Source: Pantoea vagans
GTDB lineage: Bacteria; Pseudomonadota; Gammaproteobacteria; Enterobacterales; Enterobacteriaceae
NCBI RefSeq assembly: GCF_001506165.1
Contig: NZ_CP011427.1
Span: forward strand, 1,612,001-1,676,000
Direction of reading: 5' to 3'
Length of the DNA: 64,000 nt
Below are positions 35,177 to 42,720 of the stretch, piece after piece; position 1 is the first letter of the stretch; each line of letters starts with the position of its first letter. The notes under the pieces were generated by a model. That model was not told where the DNA came from and ran no database searches. It worked only from the letters and a program-made list of their open reading frames with translations. A program made the position numbers and the translations under genes.

Positions 35177-36895
35177 GCTTTTATAATCTTTGATTATTGC
35201 TTTAATTGAGTCAAACAGAACATTAAATCCTTTAAACTCGATGCTATTCTTTTTAACTTTAACGACATACTCAGCAAAGTGATTTTTCCCATAGTGCTTA
35301 GAAGAATCAAAGTTTCCTTTGTAGCTAAAACTTTTCTTCCCAAGTTTTTCATTGAGTGTCTTAGCATCAAAAAAATCCTCAATAGCACTATCCCCACCCA
35401 TTACCAAAGGGGTTTGCAGTATATATAAGTTTTTTATAATATGGGTAAAGGTGTCGGTATTATCGAACTTACTTTTAGTTATCTGACTTACCAATGATCT
35501 CACACTTGGCGCGCCTGAATCATTATCAATTAAAATTATAACGGGCTGAGGCAATGAGAACCTTTTGAATTCATCACAATAACTTGAATAGTTACTAATT
35601 AAATTCCCAATATCACCCGTACCCCCTGTAACTCTAAACAATTCGCCAATGGTTTTAGATGGCCTGAAGAAATCCACTTTCAATTCTTTGCTTAATATAA
35701 GTGAGCGGTGCTTGGCTGCCTGAGAATGCAAAGCACACTTTAAATAAACTATATCAGTCTTACCCTCACAAACAATTAATGGTTTTTTACCAGATACGAA
35801 ATTTTTAAAGAAAAGCATATCTCTATACATTCTGCTGTCAGCATCAAAAATGCTATCCATCAAAGCTTTTGTTGGTTTTTTTGGTATGACATACTCAGTT
35901 GCAGTAGTGATTCTATGTTCACGCCTAACGTTATGAATGTGTCCCAATATGCCAGTTACGTAATTTATGTTTTCCTTTTTTTCTGGCTTGGCATTGATTG
36001 CGTATATCTCTTTACCACTTTTCATTTTGTGCCAAATAACTCTAGCGCGATTCCTGTAATCCGAAGGAACGTTAACCTTTTTGTTTACTATGAGTCCCGT
36101 GACATCTTGTCTAGAATCACAAAATTGAAGTCTGTTTTTTTTGACATTTACTTCAAAACCACACTTATCTATAACTTTGTTTAAACTGGTCCCAATTGTC
36201 ACATTTCCGTTTTCAAAAATCGCCAGTTCTTTCGGGAACTCTTTAAGGTTAGTTGAAAACGTCAAGTCATCAGCATACCTCGTATAAAAACAACTATGTT
36301 TTTTTGCAAGTGATGCGAGTCTTATATCAAGTATTCCAGCAATTAAATTAGAAACAATTGGTGATGTTGGCGCCCCTTGTGGTAGGCCGCTTTGATAACA
36401 GCAAATATTAGCTAAGGCTTTTGCAACCTCGTCTTCCAACTCAAAGTGTTTATTATTTTTAAAAAATCCATAAACCCTTCCAAAATGAATTTGTCCAAAA
36501 AAATCTTTTAAATCTAAATTCAGAACATACCTACTATTTTTGTGAGGGATGGCATTAGTTATTATTGACTTCCCTTTAATGAAACCATGAGAAATAGAAG
36601 TAATTTCTTTGTCATGATCCCTATGTCCCTCTAAAATGCAAATTATTCTAAAACACTCCTGTAATAAAGCTGCAACCTTCTTCTGTATATCTTTTAAATC
36701 TTTAACGGGAACATTTATTCTACGCGCAGTACCATCCTTCTTTGGTATTGTGAATGTAGTATATTTCGGGAGTCGGAGTCGGTTTATGCCGTAAATGGCA
36801 TAAGTTATTGCTTGGAAAGGAACTGAAAGCACCTCCGCCAAATCTTTAGTGTTATTAGCCGATTTTAACAAAGATAGTTTGTTATTTTTAGACAT
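35165..36895 (-). CDS. Retron reverse transcriptase fused to TOPRIM domain (Ec67/Eco2 type)
   Basis: The 576-aa protein makes msDNA from the RNA encoded upstream. The RT part (about 1-330) has RRINVPVKDLKDIQKK, the retron-specific NAIPH (114-118), motif A LNLDLKDFF (Asp128), LPQGAPTSP (171-179), the catalytic YADD (207-210) and the retron VTGL motif (265-268). The C-terminal part (about 365-576) is TOPRIM-like: VCEGKTD (375-381), LIDNDSG (455-461) and IEDFF (505-509). Retron Ec67, also found in a P2/186-like prophage, has the same RT-TOPRIM fusion at 586 aa, where the fused domain is the likely toxic effector. The gene is AT-rich, unlike neighbours Q and A. Confidence 0.93.
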   Translation of the reverse strand: MSKNNKLSLLKSANNTKDLAEVLSVPFQAITYAIYGINRLRLPKYTTFTIPKKDGTARRINVPVKDLKDIQKKVAALLQECFRIICILEGHRDHDKEITSISHGFIKGKSIITNAIPHKNSRYVLNLDLKDFFGQIHFGRVYGFFKNNKHFELEDEVAKALANICCYQSGLPQGAPTSPIVSNLIAGILDIRLASLAKKHSCFYTRYADDLTFSTNLKEFPKELAIFENGNVTIGTSLNKVIDKCGFEVNVKKNRLQFCDSRQDVTGLIVNKKVNVPSDYRNRARVIWHKMKSGKEIYAINAKPEKKENINYVTGILGHIHNVRREHRITTATEYVIPKKPTKALMDSIFDADSRMYRDMLFFKNFVSGKKPLIVCEGKTDIVYLKCALHSQAAKHRSLILSKELKVDFFRPSKTIGELFRVTGGTGDIGNLISNYSSYCDEFKRFSLPQPVIILIDNDSGAPSVRSLVSQITKSKFDNTDTFTHIIKNLYILQTPLVMGGDSAIEDFFDAKTLNEKLGKKSFSYKGNFDSSKHYGKNHFAEYVVKVKKNSIEFKGFNVLFDSIKAIIKDYKSKPH

Positions 36896-36922
36896 ATTAT
36901 CATCTTCAGAATATGAGGGGGT

Positions 36923-37051
36923 GAGGAACTATAGGCACTCATTAAGCACAACGGCCGCCCATTATCGGCAACCTGAACACATTGATAGCATTCCGCCGGA
37001 CATTTTTTTCACATATCACGCTTCGTGATAAAAGATCTGCCTATAGCCCTC
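36923..37051 (-). ncRNA. Retron msr-msd RNA gene
   Basis: On the minus strand the RNA starts near 37051 and ends near 36923, 28 nt before the RT start. The closing stem a1/a2 is CTATAGGCA (37046-37038) pairing with TGCCTATAG (36937-36929), extended by GAGG/CCTC after a small bulge. Just after a1 comes AGGCAGATC, where the G of CAG is the expected 2'-5' branch guanosine. The msr hairpin TATCACG-AAG-CGTGATA (37030-37014) follows. The order a1, branch G, hairpin, msd, a2, including GTGC...GAGTGCCT near a2, mirrors Ec67 as I remember it. The fold of the msd part (about 36945-37000, with CGGCGG/TTGCCG pairing) is uncertain. Confidence 0.85.
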
Positions 37052-37057
37052 AATATA

Positions 37058-37086
37058 TTAATATTCTAACTTTAATGTTTGTTCAA
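37058..37086 (-). promoter_or_regulatory. Sigma-70-type promoter of the retron
   Basis: On the minus strand, TTGAAC (37086-37081) and TATTAA (37063-37058) are separated by exactly 17 bp. Transcription would start about 7 nt later, at the GAGG that begins the predicted msr-msd RNA. Confidence 0.65.
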
Positions 37087-37265
37087 CTACTTTTAAGTTC
37101 AAAGCGGAAAATAATTGGATATCAGATTTCCTGATGCATTTTTGTTCAGGGTATTTTCATTGCCTGCATCTTGGTTGTAGACACCGAATAGGGACAGTTT
37201 TCGGTTGAAAGCATGTGGAAATCGTCACAACCAGGTTTGAAACATGTTTTCACCCCTCGCGCGCA

Positions 37266-37284
37266 ATGCTATCCCCGCCACGCC
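37266..37284 (-). other. cos site (P2/186 type cohesive end)
   Basis: On the minus strand GGCGTGGCGGGGATAGCAT differs at one base from the 19-nt cohesive end of phage 186 and at few from that of P2, as I recall them. It lies between the Q side and the A side, as in the P2 map. Terminase (gpP/gpM) would cut here with 19-nt overhangs. Confidence 0.85.
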
Positions 37285-37292
37285 TGCCCGCT

Positions 37293-37395
37293 TCATGCAT
37301 CGCTTTTCATGCAGATGCATGCACCACGAGAAGCCGCACCAGCAGTGGGCGCTATAGCGATAGGCGATCCTATTTGGATCATGCGAAATCATGCA
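37293..37395. repeat. Reiterated TCATGC(A/G) motif beside cos
   Basis: TCATGCA or TCATGCG occurs at 37293, 37307, 37379 and 37389, with a GCATGCA at 37317. This clustering next to cos could be the terminase recognition (cosB-like) region or simply biased sequence. Confidence 0.35.
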
Positions 37396-37419
37396 CAAGA
37401 ATGCGGTTTGCTGCACCAC

Positions 37420-37443
37420 AAAAAAAACCACCAAAATGGTGGC
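37420..37443 (-). terminator. Terminator of the early A operon
   Basis: On the minus strand GCCACC/GGTGG, with an ATTTT loop, is followed by eight T. It lies about 30 bp after the 58-codon ORF stop and before cos. Confidence 0.85.
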
Positions 37444-37471
37444 TTAGGGCAGGGGAGTTACCGAGATGAAA

Positions 37472-37648
37472 TCATTCAGCTTGGCGGAAAATGGCATCCT
37501 GATAAATCGCCGTATCAATCATTCCCGCCATCTCACTGATCATCGACAGAGCCATTTTTAACTCATCTTCTTTGCAATGCGCGACAAGTGATACGTCAGC
37601 AATGAACTGAATTCTTGCCACGGTCTCGCTAAGATTATCTATATCCAT
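37472..37648 (-). CDS. Small acidic phage protein under LexA-type control
   Basis: The 58-aa protein begins MDIDNLSETVARIQFIADVS and continues as an amphipathic, helical, Glu/Asp/Ala/Met-rich chain ending in FRQAE. GAGGAG lies about 11 nt upstream of the ATG. An SOS box lies 30 bp upstream, after the A stop. In phage 186 the LexA-controlled gene beyond A is tum, the anti-repressor; this protein is much shorter and I do not see Tum or DinI similarity. Its function is unknown; a role in induction is possible from context alone. Confidence 0.7.
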   Translation of the reverse strand: MDIDNLSETVARIQFIADVSLVAHCKEDELKMALSMISEMAGMIDTAIYQDAIFRQAE

Positions 37649-37677
37649 CAGCCGATTAACTCCTCTTTTTCATGAAT

Positions 37678-37697
37678 TACTGTATGTATAAACAGTA
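37678..37697. promoter_or_regulatory. LexA-type SOS box between A and the 58-codon ORF
   Basis: TACTGTATGTATAAACAGTA contains CTGT-N8-ACAG with TACTG/CAGTA arms, almost the full LexA consensus. It lies 30-49 bp upstream of the 58-codon ORF, where it would block the promoter until SOS induction. Confidence 0.8.
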
Positions 37698-37754
37698 CCA
37701 TGGTGATAAGGAATCGTAAAGAATCGTGCAACTCTGATTGGTCCGAACGCTGCT

Positions 37755-40055
37755 TTAATGAGCAGCCCTACTAGTTTTATGTCGTTTTGCTAGCGAAGCA
37801 AATCTTTCTAGAACTGTTGAGGGCTTCCTTCTGTCCCTGAACAGATGTCCCCTGCTACCACTCCAGAATGACTGCTCACCAACTTTGAGTTTACGGCCAC
37901 TCATTATCCAAGTGATCTCACCTTCGGATAGGTGCAAACGCGAGACATCGTGGAATATCTCTTTAAGTTGCTCGCGTTTCTCCAATTGCTGCGCGGTTGG
38001 GGTTGGTGGTGACTGATTTCGCTTCTTAACCGGTGTGCTTTCGTGCAGTCGCCGCAAAATACGCCGCCTTTCTGCTCGTGTTGGCGGACTTGAGAAATCG
38101 AGAGGGGTATCAACTGGCGGCGACGCCGTACAGTTATTGACAGAACTCCAAGAGGGCGCGGACGCGCCCTTAACGTCAACGGCCAAATCAACGGCACGCT
38201 TCGTCACAATTTTCCACTGAGTCAGTCGGGTTAGGATTGGCGTATCTGCGCCCGCTTCGGTTGCATACACGCCTTTGATACGCACGGTTTCTTCGCCGTA
38301 AGCGTTGAGATCTTCGCTCGGTTGATACCATGTGCGCACGGCCAGCTCATCCCGACGCACAAATGCGCCGCCCTGTGCGTTAACATAGCCAGCCCAATCG
38401 CCTGCATCAGCAGCGTCATGCACGGCAGCAAACTCGATACTGAGTCCATGTGCGGTTTCACTGTCGGCCATGCGGCGCAGTTCGCGATACACCGTGACCG
38501 GCGCTCCACCAACAAACTGGAACTGGCGAATGTGCCAACGCGCAGCCCATGCCGAAACGGCGGGCGCGGTGTCTTTAAGTTCTTTACCACTTTCGTCGTC
38601 CAGCTCGCCGTCGAGCGCATAGCCATCAATATTTTTTGAAATGTATTTAGCCACATAACCGGTGGCGCTGCCTTTGTCGGGATCAATGGCTTCGGCATGA
38701 AAGCGCGCTCTGCGAGCTTTTTCGCTGGTTAGTTCTACACCATCTTCACGCCATGCATAGTCGCTGATCACCTCACGCACACGATCGATATTTTCAGGCA
38801 GCATAAACATCAGCATGTGCCAATGTGGTGTAGCATCGTGATGGGGTTCGGCAACACGAATACCAAAGATGCGGATTTCTTCGCGATGCAGCTTGGCGCG
38901 AATTTTCTGCCAGACGTTGCAAAGGTAACGCTGCGTGTCTGCCGGGCTAGCGCCATTCCACTTACGGTTACGATGACCGGTCTTGATAGTAGCGTGGTAG
39001 CGAGAAGGCGCGGTAATCGTATAAAACTCACCGACAAATCCCATGTCGTTGCAGATGTTTTCAAATCCGCGAATGCGGTTCATCAACTCGCAGCGCTTAA
39101 TGGCGGGATTTGACACACTGGAATCAAACTTGTCGATTAGGCTAATTCTCTCGCCGGTTTCTTCATTCTCCAACTCAAGCCCTTTAAGAAACTCTCGCGT
39201 GCGGCGCTTTTGCTCGCGCCACTCCGACACTGTCATTCTGCTGGCATAGGGCGTGTGTTTTTTGCTGACGTTGGCGAGGGCGATTTGCAGATGTTCACGC
39301 CATGATGCCGCGATACGACGCAGGCGACCCTTCCACCATTTCTCGGTCTGCATGCGCAAAATCGCGGGTGTGACTTCTTCCGGCTCAAAGAATCGAGACG
39401 TGACCTTTTCCCAAAGTGGCGGAGTCTGGTTGAATTCGCCGGTGATGGTGGCGGCGGTCATGTAGATTCGATGTGTGTATTTGTAATCTGATTCGCTGTC
39501 AGATTGAGCATGCGCTTGCACCAGTTCAGCCAGGGTAAAGTTGGCAATGTCACCAGCCAGTAAATCAACATCGGCACGAGTCATATCAGGCAAGCGGTTA
39601 AAACGACGCATCAATTCCCATAGCGCGCCACTTGCTCTGGCTGAGCCTTTTGCATTGTCTGAATTATTAGTGAGTAGGGTTTGTGTTCCGGCCTTCATCT
39701 CGCCTAGGCGATACTTGGTGTTCACACATTCAACGCGTGGCAATGTGCGCTCAACAAATGTCTTTGTTAAGTACGCATTGGCACGGGCAATGCCCTGTGA
39801 TTTTTCCAGTTCGGCGACGCGCCTCCTGACATCGAGCTGTATCAGCGTTGGCTGCTGAGCGAGTAATTGCTCAGCATGCGCCAAAGCCGCAATCAATTGA
39901 TCGCGGCTTCGCAGTTCCTGATAGGTAGGATAGGGGCTGGCAATGGCTTCCCGTGGAGTATTCCACGGGTAAGCATATGCTTGCGACTCACCATGATTGG
40001 TATTAATTTCTTCGCTAATATCAGAAAGGGAGGCACACATTGGAACCGGAATCAT
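37755..40055 (-). CDS. A: Replication initiator gpA (HUH endonuclease)
   Basis: gpA nicks the phage origin, which in P2 lies within its own gene, and starts rolling-circle replication. The 766-aa product (761 in P2) has YPWNTPREAIASP near the N-terminus, the metal-binding HUH-type motif PHHDATPHWHMLMF (about 400-413) and the tyrosine motif YVAKYISKNIDGYAL (about 465-480). Many downstream residues match P2 A. The ATG at 40055 has AAGGG about 10 nt upstream and directly abuts a TAG that ends the upstream ORF on the same strand. Confidence 0.94.
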   Translation of the reverse strand: MIPVPMCASLSDISEEINTNHGESQAYAYPWNTPREAIASPYPTYQELRSRDQLIAALAHAEQLLAQQPTLIQLDVRRRVAELEKSQGIARANAYLTKTFVERTLPRVECVNTKYRLGEMKAGTQTLLTNNSDNAKGSARASGALWELMRRFNRLPDMTRADVDLLAGDIANFTLAELVQAHAQSDSESDYKYTHRIYMTAATITGEFNQTPPLWEKVTSRFFEPEEVTPAILRMQTEKWWKGRLRRIAASWREHLQIALANVSKKHTPYASRMTVSEWREQKRRTREFLKGLELENEETGERISLIDKFDSSVSNPAIKRCELMNRIRGFENICNDMGFVGEFYTITAPSRYHATIKTGHRNRKWNGASPADTQRYLCNVWQKIRAKLHREEIRIFGIRVAEPHHDATPHWHMLMFMLPENIDRVREVISDYAWREDGVELTSEKARRARFHAEAIDPDKGSATGYVAKYISKNIDGYALDGELDDESGKELKDTAPAVSAWAARWHIRQFQFVGGAPVTVYRELRRMADSETAHGLSIEFAAVHDAADAGDWAGYVNAQGGAFVRRDELAVRTWYQPSEDLNAYGEETVRIKGVYATEAGADTPILTRLTQWKIVTKRAVDLAVDVKGASAPSWSSVNNCTASPPVDTPLDFSSPPTRAERRRILRRLHESTPVKKRNQSPPTPTAQQLEKREQLKEIFHDVSRLHLSEGEITWIMSGRKLKVGEQSFWSGSRGHLFRDRRKPSTVLERFASLAKRHKTSRAAH

Positions 40056-40552
40056 CTACACAACGCCCTTATTACGCCGAGAATATTCACTTTCTGGCTG
40101 GCGGGAGAGCGCCTCTACGCGCTGTAAGACTTTTATCAGCGCGCGACATGTATGCTGCTTGCGACGCGTTCTTGAGTCAGACACAAAATTACCGACCAGA
40201 GCGTTGGCTTGGTTCAAAATCCAGTCGAGACGACCTTGCTCGTCTTTTCGAATGGAATACTGGAGCAGATTGGCTACCACACGGAGAATGGAAAGGCTCA
40301 GTTCAGCGCGCATTGAATAACGTGCTCCAACAGCTAGAGAGCAGCCATAGACACGAATTCTATGAGTGGGATGACTGGGAATCTCTACAGTCAGATATTC
40401 ACATTTCGCTTCAAGCGACTCGTAGGACTGTTGAGTTTTTCTGCGCGGGAGATCCACGATTTCTGCCAATGCCGACAGACTTGTTTTTGGTTCCTGATCA
40501 CTTCGGGAAATTCCTCTGCACTCTGATTGCTGGAACTGTAAGTCCTGCATAG
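40040..40552 (+). CDS. Possible cargo ORF opposite to the early operon (competes with 40056-40640)
   Basis: The 170-codon frame from a TTG has an excellent Shine-Dalgarno (AAAGGGAGG, 6 nt spacing). The product looks globular, acidic and aromatic-rich (LFEWNTGADWLPHGEWKG, FYEWDDWESLQSDI). It overlaps the first 16 bp of A and would interrupt the otherwise continuous minus-strand early operon. I recognise no family. Only one of this and the antisense ORF is likely to be real; the sequence alone does not decide. Confidence 0.45.
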   Translation: MEPESSTQRPYYAENIHFLAGGRAPLRAVRLLSARDMYAACDAFLSQTQNYRPERWLGSKSSRDDLARLFEWNTGADWLPHGEWKGSVQRALNNVLQQLESSHRHEFYEWDDWESLQSDIHISLQATRRTVEFFCAGDPRFLPMPTDLFLVPDHFGKFLCTLIAGTVSPA

Positions 40553-40640
40553 ATCTCAACGGTTGATAGCGAAATGACACCGGGATGTCGTAATGGACTG
40601 CATCCGATTTATGCTGAACGTGAGATTTAGAATTACTCAT
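40056..40640 (-). CDS. Possible early-operon ORF between traR-like gene and A (competes with 40040-40552)
   Basis: This 194-codon ORF fits the operon perfectly: its ATG overlaps the TraR-like stop (ATGA), AAAGG lies upstream, and its TAG directly abuts the A start codon. The product is basic, with helical segments (LSLSILRVVANLLQYSIRKD, LDWILNQANALVGN), and resembles nothing I know. Such tight junctions are the rule in this operon. The antisense ORF nevertheless looks more protein-like, so confidence is limited. Confidence 0.45.
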   Translation of the reverse strand: MSNSKSHVQHKSDAVHYDIPVSFRYQPLRSMQDLQFQQSECRGISRSDQEPKTSLSALAEIVDLPRRKTQQSYESLEAKCEYLTVEIPSHPTHRIRVYGCSLAVGARYSMRAELSLSILRVVANLLQYSIRKDEQGRLDWILNQANALVGNFVSDSRTRRKQHTCRALIKVLQRVEALSRQPESEYSRRNKGVV

Positions 40641-40864
40641 GCCGCACCGCCTTTGCGAGCATTTCCAAATCTTTCTTCAATGTCCTGGCAGCATACGCAG
40701 CGGGTCACGCCATGAATGGCGCGGCGACGTTGTTCTGGGATAGGAGCGTTGCAGTCCTCACAGAATGACGCAGATACACCTACAGGACGATTAGTGATTA
40801 ACGCGATGCTGCGTTCGAGCATTTCCTCGGTACGCTGCTGCACAATATCCATTGAGTCGGCCAT
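40637..40864 (-). CDS. TraR/DksA-family zinc-finger protein
   Basis: The 75-aa protein has the DksA-type zinc site CEDCNAPIPEQRRRAI...TRCVCCQDIEER (C-x2-C and C-x2-C, about residues 35-59) after an N-terminal helix. Phage TraR-like proteins bind the RNA polymerase secondary channel and can mimic DksA/ppGpp. P2-like phages carry it in the early operon just before A. Its start overlaps the previous stop (TGATG). Confidence 0.9.
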   Translation of the reverse strand: MADSMDIVQQRTEEMLERSIALITNRPVGVSASFCEDCNAPIPEQRRRAIHGVTRCVCCQDIEERFGNARKGGAA

Positions 40865-41094
40865 CAGTGCGTCTCCGCAATTTGCGTTTGGATTTTTTCG
40901 ATTTCCTGATGGAGCAGTTCGGCAGCTTCAATCGACGATAATTCGTCGTGACGGATTTTCGCGGCCAATATGTTCAGACGATTGACCATCAAGTCAGCGC
41001 GATCGCGACGCTCTTCTTTGCGCGCGTCATTGAGCATCATGTCGAGGTCGATATATGAAGCCGTTTGTTTAGATTGGGATGAATAAATCAGCAT
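40864..41094 (-). CDS. DUF2732-family early phage protein
   Basis: The 76-aa protein MLIYSSQSKQTASYIDLDMM... is helical, with LNDARKEERRDRADLMVNRL and LSSIEAAELLHQEIEK. This pattern is the DUF2732 family of P2/186-like phages, of unknown function. AGGA lies 6 nt before the ATG. It overlaps the TraR-like gene. Confidence 0.85.
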   Translation of the reverse strand: MLIYSSQSKQTASYIDLDMMLNDARKEERRDRADLMVNRLNILAAKIRHDELSSIEAAELLHQEIEKIQTQIAETH

Positions 41095-41160
41095 GTAATT
41101 TCCTGTTTTTGGGCAAAGTGAATCCCGGCGGGTTTACGCCAGTTAATTGCATTGAGTTAA

Positions 41161-41502
41161 TTAGTTAGAAAGCGTCATTCGCTTAGGGAATAAACTCACA
41201 ACGGCTTTTAATTGGTTCATTGCACGAATGACTGCGGATTTTTCATCGGTGCTTAATTCGCTAAAATCAGCGCTGTGTCGGTCTTTACCGATATTCGCCA
41301 GGAAAAAGATTGCGCTTAGTGCGCGCTTATTGTCCTGGTAGTTGTTGTCTCTCACATCACGTATTGAGTCGAAGAATCGCGATAAATCTTTTTCACCGTC
41401 GCCGCCCTTAAACTGCGAGCGCAATAACGCAACGTGATTGAGTGCGGCGACGCGCTGACCGGCACTCAATTCGACAAGCATTGAATCGCCTTCAATAGCC
41501 AT
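41161..41502 (-). CDS. DUF5347-type early phage protein
   Basis: The 113-aa protein contains LSAGQRVAALNHVALLRSQF and NRRALSAIFFLANIGKDRH-like segments that I associate with DUF5347 in P2-like prophages; the function is unknown. I chose the ATG at 41502 (GAGAGG, 6 nt upstream). It overlaps the end of the Fil-like ORF by 37 bp; the ATG at 41481 would avoid most of this. Confidence 0.8.
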   Translation of the reverse strand: MAIEGDSMLVELSAGQRVAALNHVALLRSQFKGGDGEKDLSRFFDSIRDVRDNNYQDNKRALSAIFFLANIGKDRHSADFSELSTDEKSAVIRAMNQLKAVVSLFPKRMTLSN

Positions 41503-41654
41503 GATTTGCCTCTCTTGGGTATTGCCTGAGATCGTGGTGCGCCTGAAACCTTTTTAACCGGATGCCAGCGCTTACCGTTATAACCTAAAATCCATCCGTG
41601 CCCGTAGGACATTGACGGGCTTTGCCTCTTGAGCTGTGCAGCAAATGAAATCAT
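41466..41654 (-). CDS. Fil-like (DUF2724) phage filamentation protein
   Basis: The 62-aa basic protein, with SMSYGHGWILGYNGKRWHPV, resembles the small Fil protein of phage 186, whose expression causes host filamentation. It sits in the same place, after cII and before the small early ORFs. Activity here is inferred from the resemblance. Confidence 0.75.
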   Translation of the reverse strand: MISFAAQLKRQSPSMSYGHGWILGYNGKRWHPVKKVSGAPRSQAIPKRGKSWLLKAIQCLSN

Positions 41655-41663
41655 GGCTGCACC

Positions 41664-42173
41664 TCACACCACGCCGAACGAAGCGCCAAGGACGCTGATC
41701 GCATCGACTGTAGAAGACAAAGCAGGGTTAGCCTGTATGCGCGCTTGAACAGCGATTGCGGCCAGCGTTAAGCAGCGAATACCGCTATTCACGTTTTGTA
41801 GTAGACCGCGTTTGCAGCTCGCGCTTAATTGCTCAGTTGAGATCGCGCCAGCAGCGAGTTGACCAACCTCAGCGGTGGCTTTCATCACATACAGTGGCAG
41901 CTTGTCGTTGGCGACTTCGTTGACCGGCACGCAAGGCAAGCACTGGATTTGTGCAAGCAAGCCATCAATGAGCGTCGCATCTTCGGTGACATCGGTAAGC
42001 GTTAACACTTCTTGCACGGTGAGCTGGTGCGGCTGGTCGGGATTAAGTTTGTTACGCAGCGTTTGCGCGCGCATGCCAGCTTGCTGTGCAACGTCTTTCA
42101 TGTTGTGCGCTAACGCGAACTTGCGACAAGCGTCGTCGTAGTGCGTATGGGTAGAAACCTTGAAATCAAACAT
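41664..42173 (-). CDS. CII-like phage regulatory protein
   Basis: The 169-aa protein starts MFDFKVSTHTHYDDACRKFA and contains MKDVAQQAGMRAQTLRNKLN, the helix-turn-helix of the P2-like CII family (186 CII). In 186 it activates repressor transcription to establish lysogeny. The open frame extends upstream to 42269, but conservation begins at this ATG, with GAGG 11 nt upstream. Confidence 0.88.
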   Translation of the reverse strand: MFDFKVSTHTHYDDACRKFALAHNMKDVAQQAGMRAQTLRNKLNPDQPHQLTVQEVLTLTDVTEDATLIDGLLAQIQCLPCVPVNEVANDKLPLYVMKATAEVGQLAAGAISTEQLSASCKRGLLQNVNSGIRCLTLAAIAVQARIQANPALSSTVDAISVLGASFGVV

Positions 42174-42204
42174 GTTTGAAATGACCTCAACTTGCAAAAT
42201 CAAA

Positions 42205-42606
42205 TTAGGGTTTGATGTAGCGACATTTGATTGCGTGTTGGCGGTTTTTTTCACGCCAAGCTGCAACATTGATTAAGGCATTGCCGTGTTTGATCATCGT
42301 GGTCTCGGCCTTCTCACCGGTCTTTTTATTGGTGCGATTCTGCGTAAGAGTGCGAGTAGGAGTTGGTGCCAATAAAACTACGCCATTGGATATCCATTTC
42401 TCGAGTACAGAGTCACTGATGCGGTTCGCTGCGGCAAAGTCTTTCTTAGACATGGTAGGGGAAGTCGCTAGCGCGACAGCTTTGTTAACAGCCTCGTTAA
42501 CCGCTTCGCTGATAACAGGCATCAAAATTGCAGCGACATTGGCAATTAAATCTTTAGATTGCACTAAGTCAAATGCGTTTTGGCTGTTTGCATTTTCAGT
42601 ATGCAT
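42205..42606 (-). CDS. cox: Cox/Apl-like excisionase and repressor
   Basis: The 133-aa protein has a winged-helix motif (MSKKDFAAANRISDSVLEKWI...GVVLLAPTPTR) like Cox. Cox is the first early gene and turns off the repressor promoter while directing Int to excision. It has a longer N-terminus than P2 Cox (91 aa), with an alternating Val/Ala/Glu helix at about 20-50. It is divergent from the repressor, sharing the switch region. Confidence 0.85.
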   Translation of the reverse strand: MHTENANSQNAFDLVQSKDLIANVAAILMPVISEAVNEAVNKAVALATSPTMSKKDFAAANRISDSVLEKWISNGVVLLAPTPTRTLTQNRTNKKTGEKAETTMIKHGNALINVAAWREKNRQHAIKCRYIKP

Positions 42607-42652
42607 AACGCAGTATCTCCTCGTGGTCGTTTTGTTCTACTGTGTTTCATGT

Positions 42653-42666
42653 GGTGTGAATACACC
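42653..42666. promoter_or_regulatory. Candidate repressor/Cox operator in the immunity switch
   Basis: GGTGTGAATACACC has perfect GGTGT/ACACC arms around four bases and lies in the 114-bp space between cox and the repressor start. A related TGTTTC...GTGT sequence precedes it. Binding by CI or Cox is inferred from position. Confidence 0.45.
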
Positions 42667-42720
42667 TTAGATCGTAAAAGCGATTTGGTAAATGATTATT
42701 TATCACTTAATGGTGTTTTT

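Noticed and set aside
35915..36184. Plus-strand ORF of 89 codons inside the retron RT
   Set aside because: It is an antisense shadow of the RT catalytic region, hydrophobic only because of the AT-rich template.
37213..37539. Plus-strand ORF of 108 codons over the cos region
   Set aside because: It covers the cos site, the CATGC repeats and a terminator on the other strand; composition (Cys/His/Pro-rich, repetitive) is not protein-like.
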